Translations under genes and position numbers: made by a program
DNA from: Pseudoruegeria sp039972875
GTDB taxonomy: Bacteria; Pseudomonadota; Alphaproteobacteria; Rhodobacterales; Rhodobacteraceae
Assembly (NCBI GenBank): GCA_039972875.1
Contig: JBDWMA010000019.1
Span: forward strand, 124,001 to 188,000
DNA: 64,000 bases
Direction: 5' to 3'
Part shown: positions 39,695-48,690 of the stretch, in pieces
How positions within the stretch are numbered: position 1 is the stretch's first letter
How the letters are laid out: the number at the start of each line of letters is the position of its first letter
The notes under the pieces: generated by a model
Databases searched by the model: none
Seen by the model: the letters and a program-made list of their open reading frames with translations, nothing else
What the model was told of the DNA's origin: nothing

Positions 39695-41059
39695 ATGCCC
39701 GGAACTCTAAGCTTTGATGATCTGAAATCCCGTGTCACATCTGGTGATATTGATACGGTTCTGGTGTGTTTTGCGGATATGCAGGGCCGCCTCATGGGCA
39801 AACGGTTCCACGCCGTCAATTTCGTGGAAACCTCTTATAAAGAGACCCATTGCTGTAATTACCTGCTGGCCACTGATCTTGAGATGGCAACACCGGACGG
39901 TTATGCCTCGACCAGTTGGGAAAGCGGATATGGCGATTATGTCATGCAACCTGATCTGGACACTATTCGACTGGTCCCATGGTTGGATGGTACAGCGATG
40001 GTGTTGTGTGATGTACTGGATCACCACACCCATCAACCCGTGCCGCATTCGCCTCGGGCCATGTTAAAAAAGCAGATCGCACGTCTAAAGGCGTTAGGCT
40101 TTGATGCCATGATGGCCACAGAGCTTGAGTTCTTTTTGTTTGAGCAAAGCTTTGACGCAATTCGCAAATCAGGTTTTCGCGATTTAAAACCAATCAGCGG
40201 ATATAACGAAGATTACCATATTTTCCAGACGACCAAGGAAGAGGGCGTCATGCGCCCCATCCGAAATCATCTGTTTAACGCAGGCCTTCCGATTGAGAAT
40301 TCAAAAGGTGAGGCAGAGACGGGTCAGGAAGAGCTGAACATTCGGTATGCGGCAGCTCTGGATTGCGCCGATCACCACACAATTGCGAAAAACGCGATCA
40401 AAGAAATCGCTTGGCAACACGGTCACGCGGCAACGTTTTTGCCAAAATGGGATCATAATAAAGTCGGGAGTTCTTCCCATGTGCATCAGTCCCTTTGGAA
40501 GGATGGCGCGCCGGTCTTTTATGATCCGAAGGCCAAATTGTGCATGTCAGAAATGATGTCCCACTATATGGCTGGTTTGATTGCCTATGCGCCAGATTAT
40601 ACATTCTTTTTAGCGCCTTATGTGAACAGCTATAAACGGTTTTCCAAGGGGACCTTTGCTCCGACCAAAACGGTTTGGTCCGTTGATAATCGAACCGCCG
40701 GGTTCCGGCTATGCGGCGATGGGACCAGAGGCATCCGGGTTGAATGCCGAATTGGGGGGTCGGATTTGAACCCTTACCTCGCGCAGGCGGCGATGTTGGC
40801 CGCGGGTATCAAGGGGATCGAAGAAAAGATGACCTTGGCTTCGGCCACCACGGGCGATGTGTATGAGGACGCAAAGGCGGCTGATATTCCGCAAACCCTG
40901 CGGGCCGCAACTGAGACATTCCGTAATTCTGTGTTCCTGCGTGACGCATTCGGGGACGACGTGGTGGATCACTACACGCGTTGTGCCCAATGGGAGCAGG
41001 AAGAGTTTGACCGCGTTGTAACCGATTGGGAAATCGCACGCGGCTTTGAAAGGGCATAG
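39695..41059 (+). CDS. Glutamine synthetase family protein, probable gamma-glutamyl-amine ligase
   Basis: From the ATG at 39695 the protein has 454 residues, the size of PuuA/IpuC/GlnT-type enzymes rather than nitrogen-assimilating GlnA. Conserved features: MATELEFFLF (metal Glu), GQEELNIRYAAALDCAD, GSSSHVHQSLWKDG, and VECRIGGSDLNPYLA near the C-terminus; there is no GlnA-type adenylylation tyrosine motif. Such enzymes ligate glutamate to a primary amine using ATP. Two dehydrogenases follow immediately, which suggests an amino-alcohol substrate. A true GlnA role is unlikely. Confidence 0.85.
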   Translation: MPGTLSFDDLKSRVTSGDIDTVLVCFADMQGRLMGKRFHAVNFVETSYKETHCCNYLLATDLEMATPDGYASTSWESGYGDYVMQPDLDTIRLVPWLDGTAMVLCDVLDHHTHQPVPHSPRAMLKKQIARLKALGFDAMMATELEFFLFEQSFDAIRKSGFRDLKPISGYNEDYHIFQTTKEEGVMRPIRNHLFNAGLPIENSKGEAETGQEELNIRYAAALDCADHHTIAKNAIKEIAWQHGHAATFLPKWDHNKVGSSSHVHQSLWKDGAPVFYDPKAKLCMSEMMSHYMAGLIAYAPDYTFFLAPYVNSYKRFSKGTFAPTKTVWSVDNRTAGFRLCGDGTRGIRVECRIGGSDLNPYLAQAAMLAAGIKGIEEKMTLASATTGDVYEDAKAADIPQTLRAATETFRNSVFLRDAFGDDVVDHYTRCAQWEQEEFDRVVTDWEIARGFERA

Positions 41060-41061
41060 CC

Positions 41062-42432
41062 ATGATCACCTGTATTTCACCCATTGATGGCAGGGTTTAC
41101 GCCGAACGACCTGTATTAACAGCGGGTGCAGCGCACGACGCCGTTGTCGCCGCCCAAGGGGCCCAATCGGCTTGGGCGGCGCGTCCATTAGAGGAGCGGA
41201 TCGCCCTGGTGCGTGCTGGCGTGGCCAAAGTCGGGGAGATGAACGATGTTATCGTCCCGGAAATTGCCTATCAGATTGGTCGCCCGATCCGGTACGGTGG
41301 AGAGTTTGGCGGCTTTAATGAACGCGCCAGTTATATGGCAGATATCGCTAAAGAGGCACTTGCCGATATCGAAGTCGAGGACAGTGAAGCCTTCCGTCGG
41401 GTTATAAAACGCGTCCCTCACGGCGTCGTTTTGGTGGTCGCGCCTTGGAACTATCCGTATATGACGGCCATCAATACAGTAGCACCTGCGCTGATTGCGG
41501 GTAACACGGTTATGTTAAAACATGCCTCACAAACGCCGTTGGTTGGGGAGCGATTGGCCGAAGCCTTTCATTCTGTTGGTATCCCGGCTGAGGTGTTTCA
41601 GAACGTCTTTTTGGATCATCAAACGACATCAGATTTGATTGCCGCCAAATCCTTTGGGTTTGTTAATTTCACCGGTTCAGTTGGGGGAGGCAAAGCAATT
41701 GAGCGTGCGGCAGCGGGTACGTTTACCGGTATCGGACTTGAGCTGGGCGGCAAGGATCCGGGGTATGTTTGCGATGATGCAGATATCGACGCAGCGGTGG
41801 ATACGCTAATTGACGGGGCGATGTTTAACTCTGGGCAATGTTGCTGTGGGATAGAACGTATCTATGTCGCGGAACAGCATTTTGAGGCATTCGTCGCTAA
41901 GGCGGTCGCGATCGTTAAAGGCTATAAACTGGGCAACCCGCTGGACCCTGTAACGACCATCGGTCCGATGGCCCATGTGCGCTTTGCCCAAGAGGTCCGT
42001 AGCCAAACGGCTGAGGCCATAGCCCAAGGAGCGACGGCCCATATTGATCCGGTAGAGTTTCCCGAGGATGACGCGGCTTATCTGATGCCCCAGATTTTGA
42101 CGAACGTCACCCATGACATGCGGGTCATGCATGAAGAGAGCTTTGGTCCGGTGGTCGGCATAATGTCGGTCAAAGATGACGCCGAAGCCGTACGCCTTAT
42201 GAACGATAGCGATTTTGGATTGACGGCTTCGGTTTGGACGCAGGATGTAACCCGTGCGGAGCATATTGCGAACCAAATCGAAACTGGCACGGTATTTATG
42301 AACAGAGCCGACTATCTCGATCCGGGTCTGTGCTGGACCGGCTGCAAAGACACAGGACGTGGGGGAGGGCTATCCGTTATCGGCTATCACAATCTGACAC
42401 GTCCAAAATCTTTCCACTTTAAAAAGGCATAA
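41062..42432 (+). CDS. Aldehyde dehydrogenase
   Basis: The 456-residue NAD(P)-dependent aldehyde dehydrogenase has the catalytic cysteine in FNSGQCCCGIERIYV (near residue 262), the general-base glutamate in LELGGKDPG (near 228) and the nucleotide-binding FTGSVGGGKAI. It begins two bases after the glutamine-synthetase-like gene and four bases before the alcohol dehydrogenase, so the three are translated together. It should oxidise the aldehyde made by the alcohol dehydrogenase; the exact substrate is inferred. Confidence 0.9.
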   Translation: MITCISPIDGRVYAERPVLTAGAAHDAVVAAQGAQSAWAARPLEERIALVRAGVAKVGEMNDVIVPEIAYQIGRPIRYGGEFGGFNERASYMADIAKEALADIEVEDSEAFRRVIKRVPHGVVLVVAPWNYPYMTAINTVAPALIAGNTVMLKHASQTPLVGERLAEAFHSVGIPAEVFQNVFLDHQTTSDLIAAKSFGFVNFTGSVGGGKAIERAAAGTFTGIGLELGGKDPGYVCDDADIDAAVDTLIDGAMFNSGQCCCGIERIYVAEQHFEAFVAKAVAIVKGYKLGNPLDPVTTIGPMAHVRFAQEVRSQTAEAIAQGATAHIDPVEFPEDDAAYLMPQILTNVTHDMRVMHEESFGPVVGIMSVKDDAEAVRLMNDSDFGLTASVWTQDVTRAEHIANQIETGTVFMNRADYLDPGLCWTGCKDTGRGGGLSVIGYHNLTRPKSFHFKKA

Positions 42433-42436
42433 CGCC

Positions 42437-43585
42437 ATGTCGATTACTGCTAATTGGTCCTATCCTACTGCCATTCGGTTTGGCGCGGGGCGTATTTCTG
42501 AAATTGCCGATGCCTGCAGGTCTGCTGGGATTAAAAAGCCTCTGTTGATCACGGATCGCGGTTTGGCGGATATGTCGATTACGACAAAAACGCTTGATCT
42601 TCTTGAGGCCGGGGGTCTTGGTCGTGCGCTGTTTGCGGATGTAGACCCAAATCCGAATGAGAAAAACGCCGAGGCTGGTGTCAAAGCGTTCAACGACGGC
42701 GGACATGATGGGGTTGTTGCTTTTGGGGGCGGATCTGGTCTTGATCTTGGAAAGCTTGTGGCGTTTTTGGCGGGCCAAACCCGCCCACTTTGGGATTTTG
42801 AGGATATAGGCGATTGGTGGACCCGTGCCGATGCAGATGCCATTGCACCAATTGTGGCGGTGCCCACAACTGCGGGTACCGGGTCTGAGGTCGGCCGTGC
42901 GTCGGTCATTTCCAATTCAGAGACCCAAGAGAAAAAGATCATTTTCCATCCTAAATTCCTGCCTTCTGTGGTCATTTGCGACCCCGAATTGACGGTCGGT
43001 ATGCCTAACTTCATAACGGCAGGCACTGGGCTTGATGCCTTTGCCCATTGTGTTGAAGCTTTCTGCTCTCCGCATTATCACCCGATGTCACAGGGTATGG
43101 CGCTTGAGGGGATGCGTTTGGTCAAAGAATATCTGCCACGCGCCTATGCGGATGGCACCGACATTGAGGCCCGTGCTCATATGATGTCAGCCGCCGCTAT
43201 GGGGGCGACAGCGTTTCAAAAAGGCCTCGGCGCGATCCATGCGTTGTCCCACCCAATCGGCGCGATCTATCACACGCATCACGGCACGACGAATGCGGTG
43301 TGTATGCCTGCGGTCCTGCGGTTCAACCGCCCGGCTGCCGAAGGTGTCTTGACAGAGGCCGCCGCCTATCTGGGGATTTCTGGTGGTTTCAAAGGGTTTT
43401 GTACCTATGTGGACGACTTGAATTCGTCGCTGGGCATCCCCAAAAACCTAAGTGGTCTTGGGATAGAAAACCCTGATATTGACCGGATCGTCACTGGGGC
43501 CCTTAAAGATCCAAGCACGGGTGGCAATCCCGTTGAGATGACCGAGGCAAACACTCGCGCCTTGTTGCTAGACATTATTGGTTAA
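42437..43585 (+). CDS. Iron-containing alcohol dehydrogenase
   Basis: The 382-residue protein is a group III (iron-type) alcohol dehydrogenase. GGGSGLDLGKL is the NAD motif; the metal ligands are in AGTGLDAFAHCVEAF, GAIHALSHPIGAIYHTHHGTTNAV (His residues near 266-283). It is the last gene of the amidohydrolase-TRAP-ligase operon and would turn the (gamma-glutamyl) alcohol into an aldehyde for the preceding dehydrogenase. It ends in an 11-bp convergent overlap with the GMC gene. Confidence 0.9.
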   Translation: MSITANWSYPTAIRFGAGRISEIADACRSAGIKKPLLITDRGLADMSITTKTLDLLEAGGLGRALFADVDPNPNEKNAEAGVKAFNDGGHDGVVAFGGGSGLDLGKLVAFLAGQTRPLWDFEDIGDWWTRADADAIAPIVAVPTTAGTGSEVGRASVISNSETQEKKIIFHPKFLPSVVICDPELTVGMPNFITAGTGLDAFAHCVEAFCSPHYHPMSQGMALEGMRLVKEYLPRAYADGTDIEARAHMMSAAAMGATAFQKGLGAIHALSHPIGAIYHTHHGTTNAVCMPAVLRFNRPAAEGVLTEAAAYLGISGGFKGFCTYVDDLNSSLGIPKNLSGLGIENPDIDRIVTGALKDPSTGGNPVEMTEANTRALLLDIIG

Positions 43586-45167
43586 GCAAGAGGTCACTGG
43601 CTTTCTCACCGATCATAATGGCGGGGGCATTCGTGTTCCCGCTTACGATTTCTGGCATGATGGAACAATCCGCCACCCGCAAGCCTGTCAAACCTCGCAC
43701 TGTCAGGGTTTCATCTACGACGGAGTCCTCTGTTTGCCCCATTTTGCAGGTTCCCGTCGGGTGATAGATCGAAACGGAATTGTTCCTGGCCCAATCCAGC
43801 GTTCCCGCATAGTCATCCATCTCCAATTCAGCTGTTGGACGAAATTCCTCAGATATTTTTGATTTTAATGGGGCATGGTGGGCGATGCTTCGGGCGATTT
43901 TAATGCCCTCCACCAATGTTTGACAGTCCTTTTCGGTCGCTAAGTAGTTGGGGTGAATTTTCACATAACTCCGAGGATCCGGACCATTCAGTTTTAACGA
44001 TCCTCTGCTTTCAGGGCGAAGCTGACACACCGACATTGTAAAGGCAGAAAACGGATGTACACCTTCGCCGGGGCTATCTGCCGACCAAGGTTGAACATGG
44101 AACTGAATGTCTGGCGACGCGACAACGGTATTGGTTTTAAGAAAACCCGTGGCCAAACTTGCCGCCATGGTCATTGGCCCAGCTCGAAATAGCGCATATT
44201 TCAGCGCAATGCGGGCTTGATTAATATAACTACGCACTTCGTCGTTTAGCGTCGGTTCATTACATTTATAGACCAGCCTCGCCTGCAAGTGATCCTGCAT
44301 ATTTTGCCCGACACCCGGAAGGTTATGTCGTGGGGTGATGCCGTTTTCTTTCAAATGATCCGGATCGCCAATACCAGAGAGCATTAGAATTTGGGGAGAG
44401 TTAATAGCACCCGCTGAAACAATGACGTCTTTTGTCGTGTTAATGGTATTCTCAACACCAGCCTTGTCGAGATAAGTGACGGCGGTGCAACGTTTACCCT
44501 CTAAATTGAGCTTGCTGACTTGGGCATTTGTTATGATTTGCAAGTTTTTGCGGTCTTTGACCGGGTTTAGATAGGCCACTGCTGCAGAACACCGACGTCC
44601 GTTGCGTGTGGTTAGCTGAAAATAACCCACGCCTTCTTGGGTCGCACCGTTGTAATCTGGGTTAAACGGGTAACCTGCCTCTTGGGCGGCTGCCACCCAT
44701 GCGTCACAAATGGGGCGTTGAATTCGCATGTTGGACACGGACAATGGCCCGCCAATACCGTGAAAATCATCCTCGCCGCGTTCTTGATCCTCTGCCCGTT
44801 TAAACAGGGGTAAAACATCATCCCACCCCCAGCCGGTATTTCCCAATTGGCGCCAATGATCGTAGTCTTCTTTTTGACCGCGGACATAAAGCAGGCCGTT
44901 CAGTGATGAAGATCCACCAAGAACTTTGCCGCGCGGCCAATCAATGGATCGCCCGTTTAAACCAGGGTCAGGTTCGGTTCGATAACACCAGTCAACCTTC
45001 GGATTATGCATCGTTTTGAAATATCCGACCGGAATGTGAATCCATGGATTTGTATCTTTTCCCCCTGCCTCCAACAAAATGACTTTGTTTGAGGGGTCCG
45101 CACTCAGTCGATTTGCAAGGACGCACCCCGAAGATCCCGCACCGATAACTACAAAATCTGCCTCCAA
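43575..45167 (-). CDS. GMC-family FAD-dependent oxidoreductase, choline dehydrogenase-like
   Basis: The 530-residue GMC oxidoreductase has the FAD-binding N-terminus VVIGAGSSGCVLANRL, the signature PRGKVLGGSSSLNGLLYVRG, the catalytic His in YHPTGTCKMG and the C-terminal SGNTNAPAIMIGEKASDLL. It is close to choline dehydrogenase BetA in length and motifs, but no betB or other glycine betaine genes are near, so the substrate is an unspecified alcohol. Its gene is on the opposite strand, divergent from a second TRAP system; an operator-like inverted repeat lies between. Confidence 0.88.
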   Translation of the reverse strand: MEADFVVIGAGSSGCVLANRLSADPSNKVILLEAGGKDTNPWIHIPVGYFKTMHNPKVDWCYRTEPDPGLNGRSIDWPRGKVLGGSSSLNGLLYVRGQKEDYDHWRQLGNTGWGWDDVLPLFKRAEDQERGEDDFHGIGGPLSVSNMRIQRPICDAWVAAAQEAGYPFNPDYNGATQEGVGYFQLTTRNGRRCSAAVAYLNPVKDRKNLQIITNAQVSKLNLEGKRCTAVTYLDKAGVENTINTTKDVIVSAGAINSPQILMLSGIGDPDHLKENGITPRHNLPGVGQNMQDHLQARLVYKCNEPTLNDEVRSYINQARIALKYALFRAGPMTMAASLATGFLKTNTVVASPDIQFHVQPWSADSPGEGVHPFSAFTMSVCQLRPESRGSLKLNGPDPRSYVKIHPNYLATEKDCQTLVEGIKIARSIAHHAPLKSKISEEFRPTAELEMDDYAGTLDWARNNSVSIYHPTGTCKMGQTEDSVVDETLTVRGLTGLRVADCSIMPEIVSGNTNAPAIMIGEKASDLLLNQ

Positions 45168-45235
45168 GACTCAGCCCCTTTTTCCGTTGGTTTAAAAAAA
45201 GTCTATGCAGAATGGTGGAACTACGCTAGCCTTTT

Positions 45236-45254
45236 TTGAGATAAAACGTCTCAA
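45236..45254. promoter_or_regulatory. Inverted repeat in GMC/TRAP-2 divergent promoter
   Basis: TTGAGATAAAACGTCTCAA: perfect 6-bp arms around 7 bp, with another TGAGATAAA half-site at 45259-45267 just ahead of the ribosome binding site. A candidate site for the IclR-type regulator at 48691. Confidence 0.5.
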
Positions 45255-45279
45255 TAAATGAGATAAAGGGAGGAAGCCA

Positions 45280-46512
45280 ATGAGTTTAAAGAATAATCTG
45301 AGTGGGATTTCGCGACGGGACTTGTTTCGAGTCGCGGGTCGTTTTGGGATGAGTTCGACACTGATCGCTGCTGGCGGCTTTGGTGGAGCGATGAGCCTGG
45401 CCAATTTAGCCAGTGCAGCGGAATCTACATATGACAAACGTTTCGCAAAGCCTGCCAAGTTTACACTGAAATATGGTGCGGCCGGGTTTAACGCTCGCAA
45501 TCTGTTGATTGAACGCGCGGGCGCTCTGGAATTTGCGCGTGACCTTGAATCCCGCACAGACGGTGAAATTCGCGTTGAATTTATTGGTGACAATCAGATC
45601 TGTGGTCAGACCTCTTGTGTGGAAAAAGCCCAACAAGGGATCGTTGATATCTATTCGGCATCGACGCAAAATTCTGCAGGCGGCGCGCCTTATCTGAACG
45701 TTCTGGATTATGCGTTTATGTTCCGGAACCGCGCTGATCAGTATCACTTTTTATATTCGCCAAAGTCACAAGAATTGTTGCGTGACCCCTATGAAAAACG
45801 TCACGGCCTGAAGTTGCTGTTCTCTCATGCAGAGTTGCGCGGAATTCAGTTGGGTCTGGCGTGGGAAGACAAGCCAACAGTGACCAGCATCGAAGAGTTG
45901 TTCGGAACGAAAAACCGTGTCACAGGAACACAGCTTGGTCGCATTGCGATGAAAGCCCTGAACCTGAACCCGGTTCCCGTGGCATGGGAAGAGACACTTG
46001 ACGGTCTAAAACAGGGCCTGATTGATGGTGCGGAAACATGGGCGTCTGCCGTGGCTTATGCAAACATGGCGCCTGTTGTCTCTCAGTCGGTTCACTTGGA
46101 TTTCTTCTGCGGCACAGAAGCGACCTCTATGAATGCGGGGGTATTTGACGGTTTGGGCGGAGAGCTGCAGGATGCCGTGATGGAATCCTCTTATTGGGCG
46201 CAAACCCATGTGCAGGCCGCAAACGAAGCCGCCTTGGTTAAAACTGTGGGCCAATCCCAGCCTCAACTTGAGGGCACAATCTTTGCGGAAAACAATGTGC
46301 GGAATGCATTCTTATCCGCTGAGGAGCGCCGGAAAGCCGAAGAAATGTGTTCGCCGGAGTTCCAGCCACAGCTGTGGGAAGAATGGCGTGAACGTCTGAA
46401 CAAATGGCAAGGTGGTGCGGATACGTACCAAGAAATCTATGATGAAGTCCGGACAATCGATGGCGATACTTTGCCTGAGAATGTTGAACCACGTCGATGG
46501 TGGAAAGCTTAA
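45280..46512 (+). CDS. dctP: TRAP transporter substrate-binding protein (DctP type), system 2
   Basis: The 410-residue protein has a Tat-type leader (SRRDLFRVAG, cleavage near Ala-Ser-Ala 47) and the TRAP binding-protein fold; it is longer than the usual 330-360 residues. The conserved ligand-binding arginine is present at R213 (KNRVTGTQ), followed by VPVAWEETLDGLKQGLIDGAETW. An organic acid is therefore the likely ligand, in contrast to system 1. It is the first gene of the dctP-dctQ-dctM-iclR unit. Confidence 0.9.
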   Translation: MSLKNNLSGISRRDLFRVAGRFGMSSTLIAAGGFGGAMSLANLASAAESTYDKRFAKPAKFTLKYGAAGFNARNLLIERAGALEFARDLESRTDGEIRVEFIGDNQICGQTSCVEKAQQGIVDIYSASTQNSAGGAPYLNVLDYAFMFRNRADQYHFLYSPKSQELLRDPYEKRHGLKLLFSHAELRGIQLGLAWEDKPTVTSIEELFGTKNRVTGTQLGRIAMKALNLNPVPVAWEETLDGLKQGLIDGAETWASAVAYANMAPVVSQSVHLDFFCGTEATSMNAGVFDGLGGELQDAVMESSYWAQTHVQAANEAALVKTVGQSQPQLEGTIFAENNVRNAFLSAEERRKAEEMCSPEFQPQLWEEWRERLNKWQGGADTYQEIYDEVRTIDGDTLPENVEPRRWWKA

Positions 46513-46531
46513 CCACCCGCTTACTGTATTG

Positions 46532-46561
46532 GGCCGGCCCGGAATTGAAGGTCGGCCTTTT
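46532..46561 (+). terminator. Intercistronic hairpin after dctP (system 2)
   Basis: GGCCGGCC (46532-46539) and GGTCGGCC (46550-46557) pair with one G-T wobble, followed by TTTT. It probably gives partial termination or protects dctP mRNA before dctQ. Confidence 0.5.
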
Positions 46562-46652
46562 GCAGCAATAGTAGGACCAATCGTATTGCCCGAACTTGCC
46601 TCATGGGCCGGATGGGAAACCAAAATTAATTTGCGAACAGGGGAGGGTCCGC

Positions 46653-47321
46653 ATGTCAATCGTGGCCGAGGCTGGGGACGTCGTTACAGCTATTCTTTCA
46701 CAAGACCCATGGGAAATGAAAACAGCCTTTAAAACAAATGGGATGTGGTTGTTTTCCCTAATTCTGACGTTCGTCGGAGGGTTCGCAGCTGTGGCCCTGT
46801 ATCGTGTTGTTCCGTTTTTGGAACGCCATCTCGAGCGGGGCATCTCTGTTCTGATGTACTTGATTATCGCGTGGATTATCTTTTCAGGTGTGGTGGATCG
46901 TTTCGTGTTCTCTCGGCAAGTTCCGTGGTCGACAACGATCCCGCCGTATCTCTTTATGATCATGGCGTGGTTTGGCTGTGCTTATAACGTAAAGCTGCGC
47001 ACGCATTTGTCGTTTAATGAATTTCGCATGAAAATGGCACGACCGATGCAAATGTTTGCATTGTCTGTGGACGCTGTTCTTTGGACAGGTTTTTGCTGGA
47101 TTGTTGTTTCAACCACACTTCTGATTGCTGCCAATAGTGCGGATAACTTTGCGATTGTGGCTGGTACGGATGACATGATGCAATGGTGGTTTATCGCCAC
47201 GATGCCTTTGGCATTCACTTTGATGGCCGGTCGGGTGATCGGCAATTGGATGATTGACTGGGCAAACTTTCGTTCCGGTGATGTTTTGATCCAACAGGCA
47301 GTTATCGGGGCGGATGTATAA
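46653..47321 (+). CDS. dctQ: TRAP transporter small permease (DctQ type), system 2
   Basis: From the ATG at 46653, with a GGGGAGGG ribosome binding site, the protein has 222 residues and four spans, with LRTHLSFNEFRMKM as the cytoplasmic region between the paired helices. It overlaps the next gene by one base. The in-frame codons back to 46596 have no family similarity. Confidence 0.87.
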   Translation: MSIVAEAGDVVTAILSQDPWEMKTAFKTNGMWLFSLILTFVGGFAAVALYRVVPFLERHLERGISVLMYLIIAWIIFSGVVDRFVFSRQVPWSTTIPPYLFMIMAWFGCAYNVKLRTHLSFNEFRMKMARPMQMFALSVDAVLWTGFCWIVVSTTLLIAANSADNFAIVAGTDDMMQWWFIATMPLAFTLMAGRVIGNWMIDWANFRSGDVLIQQAVIGADV

Positions 47322-48679
47322 TGACAGACGGAACGCTGATCACACTGATCTCTGTAGGGGTCACATTTCTTTTCATGATGGGTGTGCCGGTTCTTCTGGT
47401 CATCTTTTATTGGGTTGTTGGCTGTAGTTTTGTCACTGGTCTACCGCTTTTGAATGCCGGTAGTGAATTGCTGAACGTATTCAAAAATGGGTTTGCCTTG
47501 CTGGCCATGCCTTTGTTTATTCTAACAGGGGATTTGATTAACCAATCAGGAATTGCACGGCGGTTATCAGACTTTGCCTATTCGTGTCTGGGCTGGCTGC
47601 GCGGCGGTCTGGCGATGGCTGCAATTGGGGCCTGTGGACTGTTTGCTGCGATCTCGGGATCGAATTCGGCGACAACAGCGACCATCGGTTCAATGTTGCA
47701 CCCTGAAATGGTCAAAGGCGGCTATGATGAACGGTTTTCTGCGGCGACTGCCGCAGCCGGTGGTACGGTTGGAATCATCATCCCACCTTCTATTATCTTT
47801 ATCGTTTATGGCTTTCTGATGAGCTTGCCGATCTCTGATCTGTTTATCGCGGGGATTGTGCCTGGGGCATTAATGGTTTTGGCGATGATGGTCGCATGTT
47901 TTATCATCTGCACGATCAATGGGTGGGGCATTTTAATCCGGCTGTCCTTTATACGTGTACTTAAAACTGCTATTGGCGCTTGGCTTGGTTTTTTTGCTAT
48001 TGGTCTTGTGCTTTGGGGGATTTACACAGGTAAATTCTCCCCGACCGAAGCCGCCGGAGTCACGGTTGGGTTCTGTATCGTAGTGGGGTTGGCCAGTTTC
48101 CCGCTGAACAAAATCATGGGATCAGATGCGGATACCCCGGTTGAGGACAAAAGCGTTTTGTCGATGTTCGTTGTCGAAGGATTTACGTTGTTCTCGATTC
48201 CACGGATCGTTTCCCGGTCGGCGCAGATCACGGGTATTCTCGCGCCTTTGATTGCGGTGTCCGTGGTGATGCAGCAGCAGTTGTCTGATTTGGGTGCCAA
48301 AGAGGTGATCGGTGGCTTTGTCATGGGAATGGGCGGATATTATGCCGTGTTATTTACCTCCATGATCATCGTGTTCTTTTCTGGGATGGTTCTGGAAAGC
48401 CTTCCGGTTACGATCATTCTAGCCCCAATTTTGGCCCCAATTGCAGCATCCGTTGGAATTGATCCCATCCACTTTTCGGTGATTTTCCTTGTCGGGGCGT
48501 CAATCGGCTTTATTACGCCGCCGTATGGGCTGAACTTATATGTCGCATCAGGTGTGACAGGCGTTCCATACTTCCGATTGCTTCGTTATACGGTCCCCTA
48601 CCTTGCAGCATTGCTTGGTGTTTGGATCTTAGTGGCCCTTGTCCCTGATCTGGCACTAATGTTGCTCCCTAACAGATAG
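47321..48679 (+). CDS. dctM: TRAP transporter large permease (DctM type), system 2
   Basis: The 452-residue polytopic protein has the DctM repeats: GLFAAISGSNSATTATIGSMLHPEMVKGGYDERFSAATAAAGG across about residues 105-150, and the second-half LESLPVTIILAPILAPIA and FITPPYGLNLYVASG. It starts on the last base of dctQ and ends 11 bp before iclR. Confidence 0.92.
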   Translation: MTDGTLITLISVGVTFLFMMGVPVLLVIFYWVVGCSFVTGLPLLNAGSELLNVFKNGFALLAMPLFILTGDLINQSGIARRLSDFAYSCLGWLRGGLAMAAIGACGLFAAISGSNSATTATIGSMLHPEMVKGGYDERFSAATAAAGGTVGIIIPPSIIFIVYGFLMSLPISDLFIAGIVPGALMVLAMMVACFIICTINGWGILIRLSFIRVLKTAIGAWLGFFAIGLVLWGIYTGKFSPTEAAGVTVGFCIVVGLASFPLNKIMGSDADTPVEDKSVLSMFVVEGFTLFSIPRIVSRSAQITGILAPLIAVSVVMQQQLSDLGAKEVIGGFVMGMGGYYAVLFTSMIIVFFSGMVLESLPVTIILAPILAPIAASVGIDPIHFSVIFLVGASIGFITPPYGLNLYVASGVTGVPYFRLLRYTVPYLAALLGVWILVALVPDLALMLLPNR

Positions 48680-48690
48680 ATCAGAATGAC

